64,000 nt of DNA, taken from NCBI GenBank assembly GCA_963662175.1, contig OY759217.1:6202562-6266561 (forward strand). The letters are read 5' to 3'. Below the pieces are notes generated by a model. The model worked only from the letters and a program-made list of their open reading frames with translations, did not search any database and had not been told where the DNA came from. Positions within the stretch are counted from its first letter, which is position 1. Every line of letters starts with the position of its first letter. Made by a program: the position numbers and the translations under genes. This document shows positions 31,817 to 42,400 of this stretch, piece by piece. Source of the DNA: Aradus depressus. Its lineage: Eukaryota > Arthropoda > Insecta > Hemiptera > Aradidae.

Positions 31817-34687
31817 ACTCTTCCCCGGCAGCGCTGATGACAGCCGGCCTATTTGTACCCCAGGCCTGACGTATGTCAGTCTGCTAGGCGGATGCCGGAC
31901 TCTGGTGCTGCACCTGGTAGCTTGCGGCACCTCAGCCCGCTCCTCTCTGCAGGCTGCAGAAGCCACGTCTTCCTGAGCTGTTGGCTGCCCCAGAGATCCA
32001 GTCCTTGAAGTGCTCGACTCCATCAACGCCTCAGGAGGTCTGCTCAGTGAGTCAGCCCTGCCTCGATCCGACTGGAGCTGGTCAGTGTGCCTCTTCCAAA
32101 TGGCACCATCCACTTCCACTTCATAGTGTCTTTTGCCCAACTTCCTCTTTACAACTCCTCGTTTCCACTTGGCCGAGTCGTTGTATGACCGGACCAATAC
32201 CGCTTCTCCTTCTTCGAATCCCCTTTCTTTCTTCACAGCTAATCCCACGGCCTCTTGCTTCTTACCGACTTTAGACCTCACACTCTCCCGCATAGTATCC
32301 AGCCGAGTGCAAACCAGACGCCCCATCAGCAACTCGCTAGGAGCCTGTCCGGTAGTATTGTGAGGGGCAACGCGATAGCTCAGCAAAAATATATCTATTT
32401 TCTTCTGCAACGTTCCTCCCTGGTTCTTCATGGCCCGCAGGCTTCGTTTGAGAGTCTGCATAAATCGCTCCACTTGTCCGTTCGTCGCCGGATGATATGG
32501 AGCGGATTTGAGGTGCAAGATATTATTTCTCCTCATGAATTGTTCAAATTCGGCCCCTGCAAACTGGGGCCCGTTGTCCGTGACCACATGTTCAGGTATT
32601 CCGAACCTTGCAAAAAGAGACCTTAGTACACTTACCGTGGAGTCGGAGGTTGTGGAACTCATCTTGAAAACTTCTGGCCACTTTGAATAGGCATCTATTA
32701 CCACTAAGAATGATGTTCCCATAAACGGCCCAGAATAATCGATATGTAGCCGCTGCCACGGACCCTGCGGCCACTCCCATGGATGAACTGTGACTTTATC
32801 CGGCTCTCTTTGATTCAGCTGGCACCCGTCGCATGTTTTCACCGTCCTTTCTATCTCCTTAGTGATTCCAGGCCACCATACATAAGAACGGGCAAGCTCC
32901 TTCATCTTCCTTTCACCCAAATGCCCACTGTGCAACTCTTCGAGTATTCTGGGTTGAAGGTTTCCAGGGACGATTACTCTCCGGCCCCAGAGTAATACTC
33001 CATCCTCTAACGAAACTTCATCTTTCTTTGTATGGAACTCACCAAGTTGGCTAGTTCTGTCATGAGCCGGCCACCCACGCTGAGTAAACTCCGCTACTTT
33101 CGAGAGGACTTTATCTCTTCGAGTTTCCCGCCGCACCTCCTTGTGACTCACGGCTGTCGCCTCCTCCATGAATTTTACTATCCCGTAAGCCTCCTCCTCT
33201 TCTGTGTCCCTCCTGTCTTCCTCTTCCATCTTCAATGGCAACCGGGAGAGACCATCCACATTACAATGTAAACCATTTTTACGATAAGTAATGTCATATT
33301 GATAAGCCCCCAAAGCCACACCCCATCGCTGAATTCTATCGGACGCCGAGTTAGGAATGCTTCTTTTAGGATCAAGTATAGCCCTTACCGGTTTATTATC
33401 GGTTACGATAGTGAACTTACGACCCCTCAGATAACGATCTAACTTTTTGACACTCCACACGAGGGCCAGCGCTTCCCTATCGAACTGCGCGTAACGTCTT
33501 TCACAAGGTGATAGTCGCCGAGAGATAAAAGCCACAGGTCGCTCTTCACAGTCCACTATATGTGATAAGGTTGCCCCAATGCCCACGGGTGAAGCATCAC
33601 AAGCCACTATCAAAGGCAAGTTTGGGTTGTAGTGTGTGAGTACGACATCGGATGCCAGGGCTTTCTTGGCCTTTGCAAAAGCCTCATCACAATTCTTATC
33701 CCAGCTCCACCTAACATGCTTTTCCAGCCGCTCAAACAAGGGATCTAATAGCGAGGATATCCGTGGTAAGAACCGACGATAATAATTTATCATACCCAGA
33801 AAAGCTTTTAATTCAGACTTGTTTGTCGGTCGGGGAACATCCAACACTGCTTTGATTTTCTTATCTGTTTTATGAAGTCCCTTTTTATCAATAATAAAGC
33901 CACAATAAGCTACTTGATCCTTAAGAAACTCGCACTTATCTTTATTCAGGCGAATCCCCTTTGCAGCCAAAACATCAAATACTTCTTTTAAATTTTGTAA
34001 ATGTTCCCTTTCATTTCGCCCAGATATTATGATATCGTCAAGATAGCAAAGCGCCTTAGTACCAGTCAAGATTTCGTCCATCGTTCTTTGCCAAAGTGCC
34101 GGAGCCGCTGCTATCCCAAAAGCCAAACGATTATACCTATATAAGCCCTTATGGGTATTGATCGTTAAGCAATGACTAGCGGCTTCATCCATTTCTAGCT
34201 GAAGATAGGCGTCCTTTAAATCTAGTTTCGTAAAGACCTGCCCATCTCCCAACTTCGCAAAAATATCTTCAATAGCAGGTAACGGATAATCAGGAACCTG
34301 CAATAGGGGGTTAACAGTCACTTTGTAGACCCCGCAGATTCTGATGCTCCCGTTCGGCTTTACTATAGGCACTATGGGTGTCGCCCAGTCACTATGAGGC
34401 ACCTTCGTTAACACTCCTATACCTTCCAGTCTCTGCAGTTCCGCCTCAACCCGAGGTCTCAAAGAATATGGCAACAGCCGCGCCTTCCTATACACAGGAA
34501 CAGCTCCTTCTTTTAACGAAAGTTTTCCTTTGAGGCCAACAACCTTACCCAAAGAAACATCAAAAACCCTTGAAAATTTCTTCATAAGTACTTCAATACT
34601 TAAATAGTCCCTGAAATCAATTGTGTTGATTTCGTTCCATTGTATAGGGAGCTTACGAATAAAGTCCCTTCCTAAGAGTGCGGGCAA
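31811..34687 (-). CDS. Inner gypsy pol: RT, RNase H and integrase (about 958 aa, no own ATG)
   Basis: The polyprotein segment starts at PALLGRDFI, the end of the protease region, and its first ATG lies further in. It must therefore be reached from the gag/protease frame, which is offset by one base at 34672-34687. RT shows IVPIVKPNGSIRICG, FTKLDLKDAYLQL and CYLDDIIISG near residue 215. RNase H shows VACDASPVGIGA, DREALALVW and IVTDNKPVRAIL. Integrase shows HSGHLGERKMKEL...CDGCQ (HHCC), IDYSGPF, VTDNGPQF and NGQVERFMQTLKR. The residue after RICG is Val where gypsy RTs usually have Asp. There are no internal stops over 2.9 kb. It resembles the K02A2.6/Mag-like gypsy group. Confidence 0.93.
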   Translation of the reverse strand: MPALLGRDFIRKLPIQWNEINTIDFRDYLSIEVLMKKFSRVFDVSLGKVVGLKGKLSLKEGAVPVYRKARLLPYSLRPRVEAELQRLEGIGVLTKVPHSDWATPIVPIVKPNGSIRICGVYKVTVNPLLQVPDYPLPAIEDIFAKLGDGQVFTKLDLKDAYLQLEMDEAASHCLTINTHKGLYRYNRLAFGIAAAPALWQRTMDEILTGTKALCYLDDIIISGRNEREHLQNLKEVFDVLAAKGIRLNKDKCEFLKDQVAYCGFIIDKKGLHKTDKKIKAVLDVPRPTNKSELKAFLGMINYYRRFLPRISSLLDPLFERLEKHVRWSWDKNCDEAFAKAKKALASDVVLTHYNPNLPLIVACDASPVGIGATLSHIVDCEERPVAFISRRLSPCERRYAQFDREALALVWSVKKLDRYLRGRKFTIVTDNKPVRAILDPKRSIPNSASDRIQRWGVALGAYQYDITYRKNGLHCNVDGLSRLPLKMEEEDRRDTEEEEAYGIVKFMEEATAVSHKEVRRETRRDKVLSKVAEFTQRGWPAHDRTSQLGEFHTKKDEVSLEDGVLLWGRRVIVPGNLQPRILEELHSGHLGERKMKELARSYVWWPGITKEIERTVKTCDGCQLNQREPDKVTVHPWEWPQGPWQRLHIDYSGPFMGTSFLVVIDAYSKWPEVFKMSSTTSDSTVSVLRSLFARFGIPEHVVTDNGPQFAGAEFEQFMRRNNILHLKSAPYHPATNGQVERFMQTLKRSLRAMKNQGGTLQKKIDIFLLSYRVAPHNTTGQAPSELLMGRLVCTRLDTMRESVRSKVGKKQEAVGLAVKKERGFEEGEAVLVRSYNDSAKWKRGVVKRKLGKRHYEVEVDGAIWKRHTDQLQSDRGRADSLSRPPEALMESSTSRTGSLGQPTAQEDVASAACREERAEVPQATRCSTRVRHPPSRLTYVRPGVQIGRLSSALPGKSC
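31817..31828 (-). promoter_or_regulatory. Polypurine tract of the inner element
   Basis: The minus strand reads CCGGGGAAGAGT directly before the 3' LTR. It is short and lies within the end of the pol ORF. Confidence 0.6.
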
Positions 34688-35307
34688 ACATAAAAATATC
34701 CACTATAAGATAGCCCCTTATAGACCAGATCTACCTTAAGTTTGCCTTCCGGTACTATAGTTTCCCCAGTGTAAGTCCTTAAAGTAACCGCGGTTGGCTT
34801 CAGTGACAGCCTTTCGACCTTCATCAGCTTCTTGGCCTCGCCTACACTCATCACACTCAAAGCCGCCCCGGTGTCCACCTCTATATCGACACGCTTCCCG
34901 TTGATGGTAACTGGCAACAACATAGGCTTGCTTTGCGATATCTTATTCAGCCGGCCACGGTTTACCTCTTGATAACACACCTCACTATCCGTGTGGTCAC
35001 TGTCACTTGACTCCTCACTTACCTCATTTACTCTAATTTTGGCTCGACAAACTTTGCGAAGATGTCCCTTACGCCCACACTTACTGCATTTACTATTTTT
35101 ATATTGACAATCCATTTTTATATGTCCCTTTTTTCCGCAACAATAACAAACTAAATTAGCTTTGTTGTCCTTATATCCGCTACCTTTCTTATCTAGAGTA
35201 CCTTTGCGTAATGCATGTAGTCCACTCACCTCATTGTTCTTCAACACCGAAGCTTCCTCCAGGGCGGACTCTAAGGACGTGGCTATGTCCATAGCTTTCT
35301 GCAAGGT
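34672..35307 (-). pseudogene. Inner gypsy gag C-terminus, zinc knuckles and protease
   Basis: The frame continues from the N-terminal gag after a single TAA at 35310-35308. It contains CYCCGKKGHIKMDC and CSKCGRKGHLRKVC (both CX2CX4HX4C, RNA-binding nucleocapsid motifs). The aspartic protease has IEVDTGAALSVMS, where DTGA is the active-site motif. It loses register at 34690, just before the conserved PALLGRD segment of pol. No canonical slippery heptamer is seen there, so a deletion is more likely than programmed frameshifting. Confidence 0.85.
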
Positions 35308-35754
35308 TTAATCGGGTTCGGTCAACAGCCTGGACTGAATGTTCACCGAATTTAACCCTATTACCAGAAGGTCCCTCAGTGTCACATCCAAATAGTCCCC
35401 GTAGTTGCAGTAACGTGCTTTACTTTTGAGTCTGTAATAAAAGGTATTAACGGACTCACCTACATCCTGCTTACACTGATGCAGTCTGAAACGATCCGCA
35501 ATTTCCACAGTTTTAGGACGAAATTGATTTATTAATAGCCTCACCAACGTGCTATAGTCCATACTGGCAGGTTTGACAGGCTCACATGCTGCCCGCAGCC
35601 ACGAATAAGTTTCTTTCCCAATGCTTCCCAGCAGAATTGGAACCATTTTTTCTTTCCGAACATCGTTCCCAACAAAAATGTTTTCTACGATTTCTAAATA
35701 CTCCTCAATATCATCAGTATTTTTGTTAAATGTTTCCAATTTCCCGGCAAACAT
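35308..35754 (-). pseudogene. Inner gypsy gag N-terminus
   Basis: The first in-frame ATG is at 35754, 26 nt after the 5' LTR, and the frame is open back into the primer-site region. The protein has the gypsy gag pattern ending VGESVNTFYYRLKSKARYCNYG and LLVIGLNSVNIQSRLL, the retrotransposon gag capsid fold. It stops at TAA (35310-35308) in the middle of a conserved gag segment, then continues in frame with LQKAMDIATSLE. A minus-strand TGG at 35777 begins a presumed primer-binding site that I could not assign to a tRNA. Confidence 0.85.
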
Positions 35755-35779
35755 TTTAAACTTTTCCTCGTTCGCCAAT

Positions 35780-35929
35780 TGTTAAGAAATTAGTACGACA
35801 AAATTGCACAACATATTTTCACTTTATTTTACATTTCTAAACTAAAACTGATTTTCTAACACATGTACAATAAACAAATCCAACATAATAATAATAACAG
35901 ATGTTTTAATAAACATCAATGTCCTAACA
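35780..35929 (-). repeat. 5' LTR of the inner gypsy element
   Basis: This 150-bp LTR is identical to 31667-31816 and is followed on the right by the CTTTC target duplication. Confidence 0.95.
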
Positions 35930-36250
35930 CTTTCCATCCTCCTCCCACCGCCGATGAATCAGCCCATTGAGCAGTTCCAGTCGATTCGCTTGAGTCCACA
36001 GGCTTAGAAGTTTTGGATCACTTCCTCTGACATCTTCGAATTTTGGCCGAGTTCCCTCCTCTAGCCACTTGAAGACAACAGAAAGAATGGGGTCTTCTTG
36101 CTGAGCAACTCTGAGCTCGTCATCAAGGAGTATGGCTGCGACGCAGCTCGACCCTTCATCTCTCTCTTCGCTCACCTCACTGCGACGATCTCGCTCCACG
36201 GCCTCCCGAACATTTTGTTCAACACCACACTGACGACAGGATCGGGAAAG
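35930..36250 (-). pseudogene. Outer gypsy pol: RNase H-integrase connector
   Basis: This is the same frame as the RT/RNase H part but separated from it by a TGA at 36253-36251. It reads LSRSCRQCGVEQNV, then a connector rich in acidic residues (LDDELRVAQQEDPILSVVFK) that usually precedes the integrase zinc domain, up to the point where the inner element was inserted. Confidence 0.8.
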
Positions 36251-38409
36251 TCAGTCGGCATTCGAATGTTTTTTTCCTGGTCGGTGTATCACTTCGAAGT
36301 CGTATGGGGACAACAGCTCGAGCCATCTCGCTACCTGGCCCTCTGGTTCCTTAAACGACTGGAGCCATTTTAGTGAATTATGGTCAGTGCGGACAGTAAA
36401 TCTCCTCCCGTAAACGTAATACCGAAATTGCCGAATGCCATAGACCAGGGACAACATTTCCTTCCGTGTCGTACAATATCGCCTCTCCGTCTTTGACAGT
36501 GATCGGCTCGCATATGCTATGACCCTTTCCTGGCCGTATTGCATTTGGCTCAACACGGCCCCTAGCCCCAGGTCACTAGCATCGCAGTCCACAATGAAGT
36601 CTCCCGGACCTTTGGGTAAGACAAGTACCGGGGCTTCCACTAGGGCCGTTTTTAAATGGCTAAAGCTCTTCCACAACTCCGGCCCAAAAGAGAACTTCTC
36701 CTTTTTGTCGGCCGCTTTGTATAGAGGAGCGGCAATTTCAGCGAAATTTCTAATAAATCTTCGATAGTATGCTGCGAAACCTAAAAATGCCCTTAACGTC
36801 CGAGCGTCAGCCGGCTCTGGCCAGTCCCTTACCGCTCTAATTTTTTCAGGATCGGTAGCTACACCCTCGCTCGATACTACGTGACCTAAGTAACTTATCT
36901 GCTCCCGGAGCAGTTGACATTTTCTAGGTTTCAGTTTGAGATGGGCATTTCGAATTCTTGTGAAGACCTCCCTTAGATGTTCCAAATGCTCATCTACTGT
37001 CGGACTCCATATAACAATATCGTCCAGATAGACCATCGCAGTCTTCCACTTTAACCCTCCTAAGACCAGGTCCATCAACCGTTGGAACGTGCTAGGGGCA
37101 TTGAACAACCCAAACGGTAATACTTTAAATTGGAAGAGCCCCTCAGATGTTATGAACGCCGTCTTCTCCCGATCCTGTGGATCCACTTCAACCTGCCAGT
37201 ACCCAGAGGCGAGGTCCAACGACGAAAAGCACTTCGCATTCCCCAGATTGTCTAAGATGTCATCCACTCTCGGCAACGGATAAGCATCCTTTTTTGTGAC
37301 CCCATTCAGCCGCCGGTAATCCACGCAGAATCGTACTGACCCGTCCTTCTTCTGAACCAAAACGATCGGGCTAGCCCAAGGTGACGCCGATGGTTCGATG
37401 ACGTTTTGCTCTCTCATCTCCCTAATCATTCTCGCAACCTCCTGTCGGCGTTGTAAAGGAATACGACGAGGTGGCTGGCGTATTGGCATAGCGTCAGCGG
37501 TGCCAATTCGGTGCTTCATAAGGCCAGTGCGCCCAAGATCTGTGGGACCTGTTGAGAAAATGTCTCGGAAATCCTCTAGCAGTCTCACGAGGTTCTCCCT
37601 CTGAGTCGGGTTTAGTGCCACATTATCCAGGTCAAACAACTCGTCCGCCCTACAATTGAGTCCTGCTTCGGTTTCCATCGATTCTACGAAGGTGTTAGAT
37701 GCCGCTGTTGGTTTCTCTACCTTTCCTATACTGGTCCGAGCAAAAAGTGTCTTCGGGTCAAGATCCGGATTCATCATCCGGACGGGGATCATCCCATGGT
37801 GAACTATAGCAGCTACCCTGGCTAGACATAGGCCATGCTTCTCCATGATATCATCCCTAGGCTCGAAAATTACTTCAACTCCATCCTCAGCCTCCACCCT
37901 CGCACTGACAGCAACCTCATGCCTTCCTGGTATAACTATAGTTTCCGGAACGAATGCGTGAATTTCATTGGCGACTGGTATGCTTGCGCTTAGCGGTACT
38001 TTCACTCCCCCGATCTGCAGCGTGCCCCTGCCAAATATCAGACACGCTGACGCCGCCTCCAGGAAGTCGTAACCTAAGATGACGTCGCGCCATATGTCCC
38101 CGATGACACATTTGTGCTCGCCTTGATGCGATCCGATAGTTATAGTGGCCCAGGCAGACCCCTGAACACTGATACTGCCCCCATTGGCGTTCTTCAGATT
38201 TTGCTTGTAGGGTGTATCTGGTTGCAAGCCCATCTTCCCAGCAAAATCACTGCTAATTAACGTCACGCTGGCTCCCGAATCAACAAGAGCATGAGTAGGA
38301 ACGCCATTGATGTTCACCGCCACCTCGTTCCTCACGTTGCAAGCCCCAGTTCGGATAGTGGGGACCTCCTGTAGCCCGGCCAACGACTGGTCCCTGTCGC
38401 CGGCCGGCT
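36251..38409 (-). CDS. Outer gypsy pro-pol: protease, RT and RNase H (about 715 aa to the TGA)
   Basis: The pol frame is entered from gag by a predicted -1 shift at 38413-38419; the frame has no ATG near its start. Protease: HALVDSGASVTLIS (active-site DSG) near residue 35 and VILGYDFL near 103. RT: VQKKDGSVRFCVDYRRLN, CFSSLDLASGYWQVEV, VLPFGLFNAPSTFQRLM and MVYLDDIVIW near 450. RNase H: FIVDCDASDLGLGAVL, TRKEMLSLV and VRTDHNSLKWL. It ends HRPGKKHSNAD followed by TGA, where other gypsy elements continue into LSR. All catalytic residues seen are intact. Confidence 0.93.
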
Positions 38410-39251
38410 TCAGTTTCCCTTTGGTGGCTTCACCGAACAGTGGGCTTGGATATGCCCCGACCTGCCGCAGGTCCAGCAGACCGGACCCCTTCGGCCTGTA
38501 TCCGCACGCTTCGTCTCCTTTTGAACCACCAGCTCCGCCACTGCCCTCGTAAGTGCCGTTATTTTTTCATTTTGCTCTCACAGCATCATGTGTAACACTG
38601 AGGCTCCTGGGATAGGGTCAGTAGCCGCTACAACCGGGCTATCCCCCATATCCTGAACCTCGGCGGCATACGTCAATGAGCCATGACGTAGAGCTATAAT
38701 TTCCATTTTCGATGCTCTGCTTAGTGCTGACTCTAGAGTGTCGGGGGAGGTTAACGCAGTCTGAAACCGAACGTTTTTGTCCCGGAGACCCTCCAGGAAG
38801 TGGTCCTTTAAGGTTTCCTGTCGCACCGCCTCCCCAACTCTCTCCGGGTAGGCCTCGTTGTAGAGAGTCTCCAGGGCGGTGGCGAACTGTGTCAAAGACT
38901 CTCCCGTCGCTTGCCGCCGCCCTTTGAACTCATCTTTCTTGAGCTCCCGCCGCTCAGGAGGGTCTAATTTAACCCCTATGGTTCTACAAACGAGGGCGAA
39001 ATTACCTTGGTCTTCCACAGACATGTTCCTGTATATGCTTAGGCTTTCCCCTGTCAGACACAAAGATAAAAATAGACCTTTTACATCGTCAGTCCACTTA
39101 TTAACTTGACTTACCTTGTTGAAATACTCAACGTAGTCATTCCATGACCCCGAAGTGAACTCTTTCGGGAAAATGAGGGGTCTCCCGTCGACTGACTCAT
39201 CGGCGCCGATCCTTTTCCCCAGAGCGTGTTGTCCCTCTTTTTTTTCGGCAT
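38410..39251 (-). pseudogene. Outer gypsy gag (one in-frame TGA, initiator out of frame)
   Basis: The gag capsid region shows IFPKEFTSGSWNDYVEYFNK, FLSLCLTGESL and QETLKDHFLEGLRDKNVRF. It is interrupted by TGA at 38580-38578, then continues in frame to the knuckle CWTCGRSGHIQAHC (CX2CX4HX4C) and ends at TGA 38412-38410. The ATG next to the primer site (39251-39249) is out of frame because of an A8 run at 39245-39238; nine As would put it in frame. The first in-frame ATG is about 85 codons downstream. Confidence 0.8.
38413..38419 (-). promoter_or_regulatory. Slippery heptamer GGGAAAC for -1 gag-pol frameshifting
   Basis: In the gag frame the RNA reads G GGA AAC followed directly by the TGA stop of gag. 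The -1 frame (GGG AAA C) is exactly the pol frame. This fits the X XXY YYZ rule, and the same heptamer is a known retroviral frameshift site. The downstream stimulatory structure was not evaluated. Confidence 0.75.
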
Positions 39252-39267
39252 CCCACCGCTGCCACCA
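39250..39267 (-). promoter_or_regulatory. Primer-binding site complementary to tRNA-Leu
   Basis: Two bases after the 5' LTR the minus strand reads TGGTGGCAGCGGTGGGAT. This is complementary to the 3' end of eukaryotic tRNA-Leu(AAG) as I know it (ATCCCACCGCTGCCA plus CCA), 18 of 18 positions. Confidence 0.8.
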
Positions 39268-39269
39268 AA

Positions 39270-39402
39270 TGTAGCGTAGCACTTAATATGTATGAGTAAT
39301 TAAAAATCCAAATCTCAACACGAACTTCTCAATATATATTTCTCAACTCAACTGGTTAACAATATAAAACATCTAGCATAGCAACAACAGCTGGTTGCTA
39401 CA
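39270..39402 (-). repeat. 5' LTR of the outer gypsy element
   Basis: This 133-bp LTR has TGTAGC...GCTACA ends. It is identical to 30412-30544 except at one terminal base, and is followed by the resumed satellite (CTAGTTTTGTATTATAG). Confidence 0.95.
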
Positions 39403-42400
39403 CTAGTTTTGTATTATAGTGTTAGACTTCATATCTGCTTAAGACGACCCGAGCTAACTGCAGGGGCATCCAACGTTACTATAACAACGGGTACACCAGC
39501 TAAGGGTGCTGGGTGTTCGTAGATAGCATTGGTAGTTATCTATTATAGAGTTAGGCTTCATATCGCTCAAGACCCGAGCTAACTGCAGGGGCATCCAACG
39601 TTACTATAATAACGGGTACACCAGCCAAGGGTGCTGGATGTTTGTAGATAGCATTGGCAGTTTTGTATTATAGAGTAAGGCTTCATATCTCCACAAGACT
39701 GGAGCTAATTGAAGGGGCATCCAACGTTACTATAATAACGGGTACACCAGCTAAGGGTGGTGGGTGTTCGTAGATAGCATTGGTAGTTTTGTATTATAGA
39801 GTTAGGCTTCATATCTGCACAAGACTGGGGCTAATTGAAGGGACATCCAACGTTACTATAATATCGGATACACCAGCTAAGGGTGCTGGGTGTTCCTAGA
39901 TAGCATTAGTAGTTTTGTATTATAGAGTTAGGCTTCATATCTCCAGAAGACTGGAGCTATTTGGAGGGGCATCCAACGTTACTATAATAACGGGTACACC
40001 AGCAAAGGGTGCTGGGTGTTCGTAGATAGCATTGGTAGTTTTGTATCATAGTGTTAGGCTTCATATCTGCTTAAGACCCGAGCTAATTATAGGGGCATCC
40101 GACGTTATTATAGTAAGGGGTACGCCAGCCAAAAGTGCTGGATGCTCGTAGATAGCATTGGTAGTTTTGTATTATAGAGTTATACTTCATATCTGCTTAA
40201 GACCCGAGCTAACTATAGGGGCATCCAACGTTACTATAATAACGGGTACACCAGCTAAGGTTGCTGGGTGTTCGTAGATAGCATTGGTAGTTTTCTATTA
40301 TAGAGTTAGGCTTCATATCTGCACAAGACTGGAGCTAATTGAAGGGACATCCAACGTTACTATAATAACGGGTACACCCGCAAGGGGTGCTGGGTGTTCG
40401 TAGATAGCATTGGTAGTTTTGTATTATAGAGTTAGGCTTCATATCTGCTTAAGACCCGAGCTAACTATTGGGGCATCCGACGTTACTATAATAACGGGTA
40501 TACCGGGTAAGGATGCTGGATGTTCGTACATAGCATTGGTAGTTTTGTATTATAGTGTTAGGCTTCATATCTGCTTAAGACCCGAGCTAACTATAGGGGC
40601 ATCCGACGTTACTATAATAACGGGTACACCAGGTAAGGGTGCTGGATGTTCGTAGATAGCATTGATAGTTTTGTATTATAAAGTTAGGCTTCATATCTGC
40701 TTAAGACCCGAGCTAACTATAGGGGCATCCGACTTTACTATAATAACGGGTACACTAGGTAAGGGTGCTGGGTGTTCGTAGATAGCATTGGTAGTTTTCT
40801 ATTATAGAGTTAGGCTTCATATCTGCTCAAGACCCGAGCTAACTGCAGGGGCATCCAACGTTACTATAATAATGGGTACACCAGCTAAGGGTGCTGGGTG
40901 TTCGTAGATAGCATTGATAGTTTTGATTATAAAGTTAGGCTTCATATCTGCTTAAGACCCGAGCTAACTATAGGGGCATCCGACTTTACTATAATAACGG
41001 GTACACTAGGTAAGGGTGCTGGGTGTTCGTAGATAGCATTGGTAGTTTTCTATTATAGAGTTAGGCTTCATATCTGCTCAAGACCCGAGCTAACTGCAGG
41101 GGCATCCAACGTTACTATAATAATGGGTACACCAGCCAAGGGTGCTGGATGTTTGTAGATAGCATTGGCAGTTTTGTATTATAGAGTAAGGCTTCATATC
41201 TCCACAAGACTGGAGCTAATTGAAGGGGCATCCAACGTTACTATAATAACGGGTACACCAGCTAAGGGTGGTGGGTGTTCGTAGATAGCATTGGTAGTTT
41301 TGTATTATAGAGTTAGACTTCATATCTGCACAAGACTGGGGCTAATTGAAGGGACATCCAACGTTACTATAATATCGGATACACCAGCTAAGGGTGCTGG
41401 GTGTTCCTAGATAGCATTAGTAGTTTTGTATTATAGAGTTAGGCTTCATATCTCCAGAAGACTGGAGCTATTTGGAGGGGCATCCAACGTTACTATAATA
41501 ACGGGTACACCAGCAAAGGGTGCTGGGTGTTCGTAGATAGCATTGGTAGTTTTGTATCATAGTGTTAGGCTTCATATCTGCTTAAGACCCGAGCTAATTA
41601 TAGGGGCATCCGACGTTATTATAGTAAGGGGTACGCCAGCCAAAAGTGCTGGATGCTCGTAGATAGCATTGGTCGTTTTGTATTATAGAGTTATACTTCA
41701 TATCTGCTTAAGACCCGAGCTAACTATAGGGGCATCCAACGTTACTATAATAACGGGTACACCAGCTAAGGTTGCTGGGTGTTCGTAGATAGCATTGGTA
41801 GTTTTCTATTATAGAGTTAGGCTTCATATCTGCACAAGACTGGAGCTAATTGAAGGGACATCCAACGTTACTATAATAACGGGTACACCCGCAAGGGGTG
41901 CTGGGTGTTCGTAGATAGCATTGGTAGTTTTGTATTATAGAGTTAGGCTTCATATCTGCTTAAGACCCGAGCTAACTATTGGGGCATCCGACGTTACTAT
42001 AATAACGGGTATACCGGGTAAGGATGCTGGATGTTCGTACATAGCATTGGTAGTTTTGTATTATAGTGTTAGGCTTCATATCTGCTTAAGACCCGAGCTA
42101 ACTATAGGGGCATCCGACGTTACTATAATAACGGGTACACCAGGTAAGGGTGCTGGATGTTCGTAGATAGCATTGATAGTTTTGTATTATAAAGTTAGGC
42201 TTCATATCTGCTTAAGACCCGAGCTAACTATAGGGGCATCCGACTTTACTATAATAACGGGTACACTAGGTAAGGGTGCTGGGTGTTCGTAGATAGCATT
42301 GGTAGTTTTCTATTATAGAGTTAGGCTTCATATCTGCTCAAGACCCGAGCTAACTGCAGGGGCATCCAACGTTACTATAATAATGGGTACACCAGCTAAG

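Larger units (their letters stand above)
31667..35929 (-). mobile_element. Inner Ty3/gypsy LTR retrotransposon nested in the outer element
   Basis: This complete 4,263-bp element lies on the minus strand. Its 150-bp LTRs (31667-31816 and 35780-35929) are identical as read, and CTTTC at 31662-31666 and 35930-35934 is a perfect 5-bp target duplication. It encodes gag, zinc knuckles, protease, RT, RNase H and integrase. The combination of identical LTRs, a TAA stop in gag and a frame break before RT means it was inserted recently, either already defective and mobilised in trans, or damaged very soon after. Confidence 0.97.
30412..39402 (-). mobile_element. Outer Ty3/gypsy LTR retrotransposon inserted in satellite B, minus strand
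   Basis: The element is bounded by 133-bp LTRs that differ only at the first base (C at 30412, T at 39270). The flanks are ...ATTGGTAG and CTAGTTTTG, giving a 4-bp duplication with one mismatch. On the minus strand the order is 5' LTR, tRNA-Leu primer site, gag, protease, RT, RNase H, integrase, polypurine tract, 3' LTR. It is interrupted by a second element (31667-35929), without which it would be about 4.7 kb. Near-identical LTRs imply a recent insertion, but three in-frame TGA codons and an out-of-frame initiator make this copy defective. Confidence 0.95.

Noticed and set aside
38578..39282. Gag start at 39282 inside the LTR
   Set aside because: The first codon there is GTG inside the LTR; the frame is merely open. 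The nearest ATG is 39251 and out of frame by one base.
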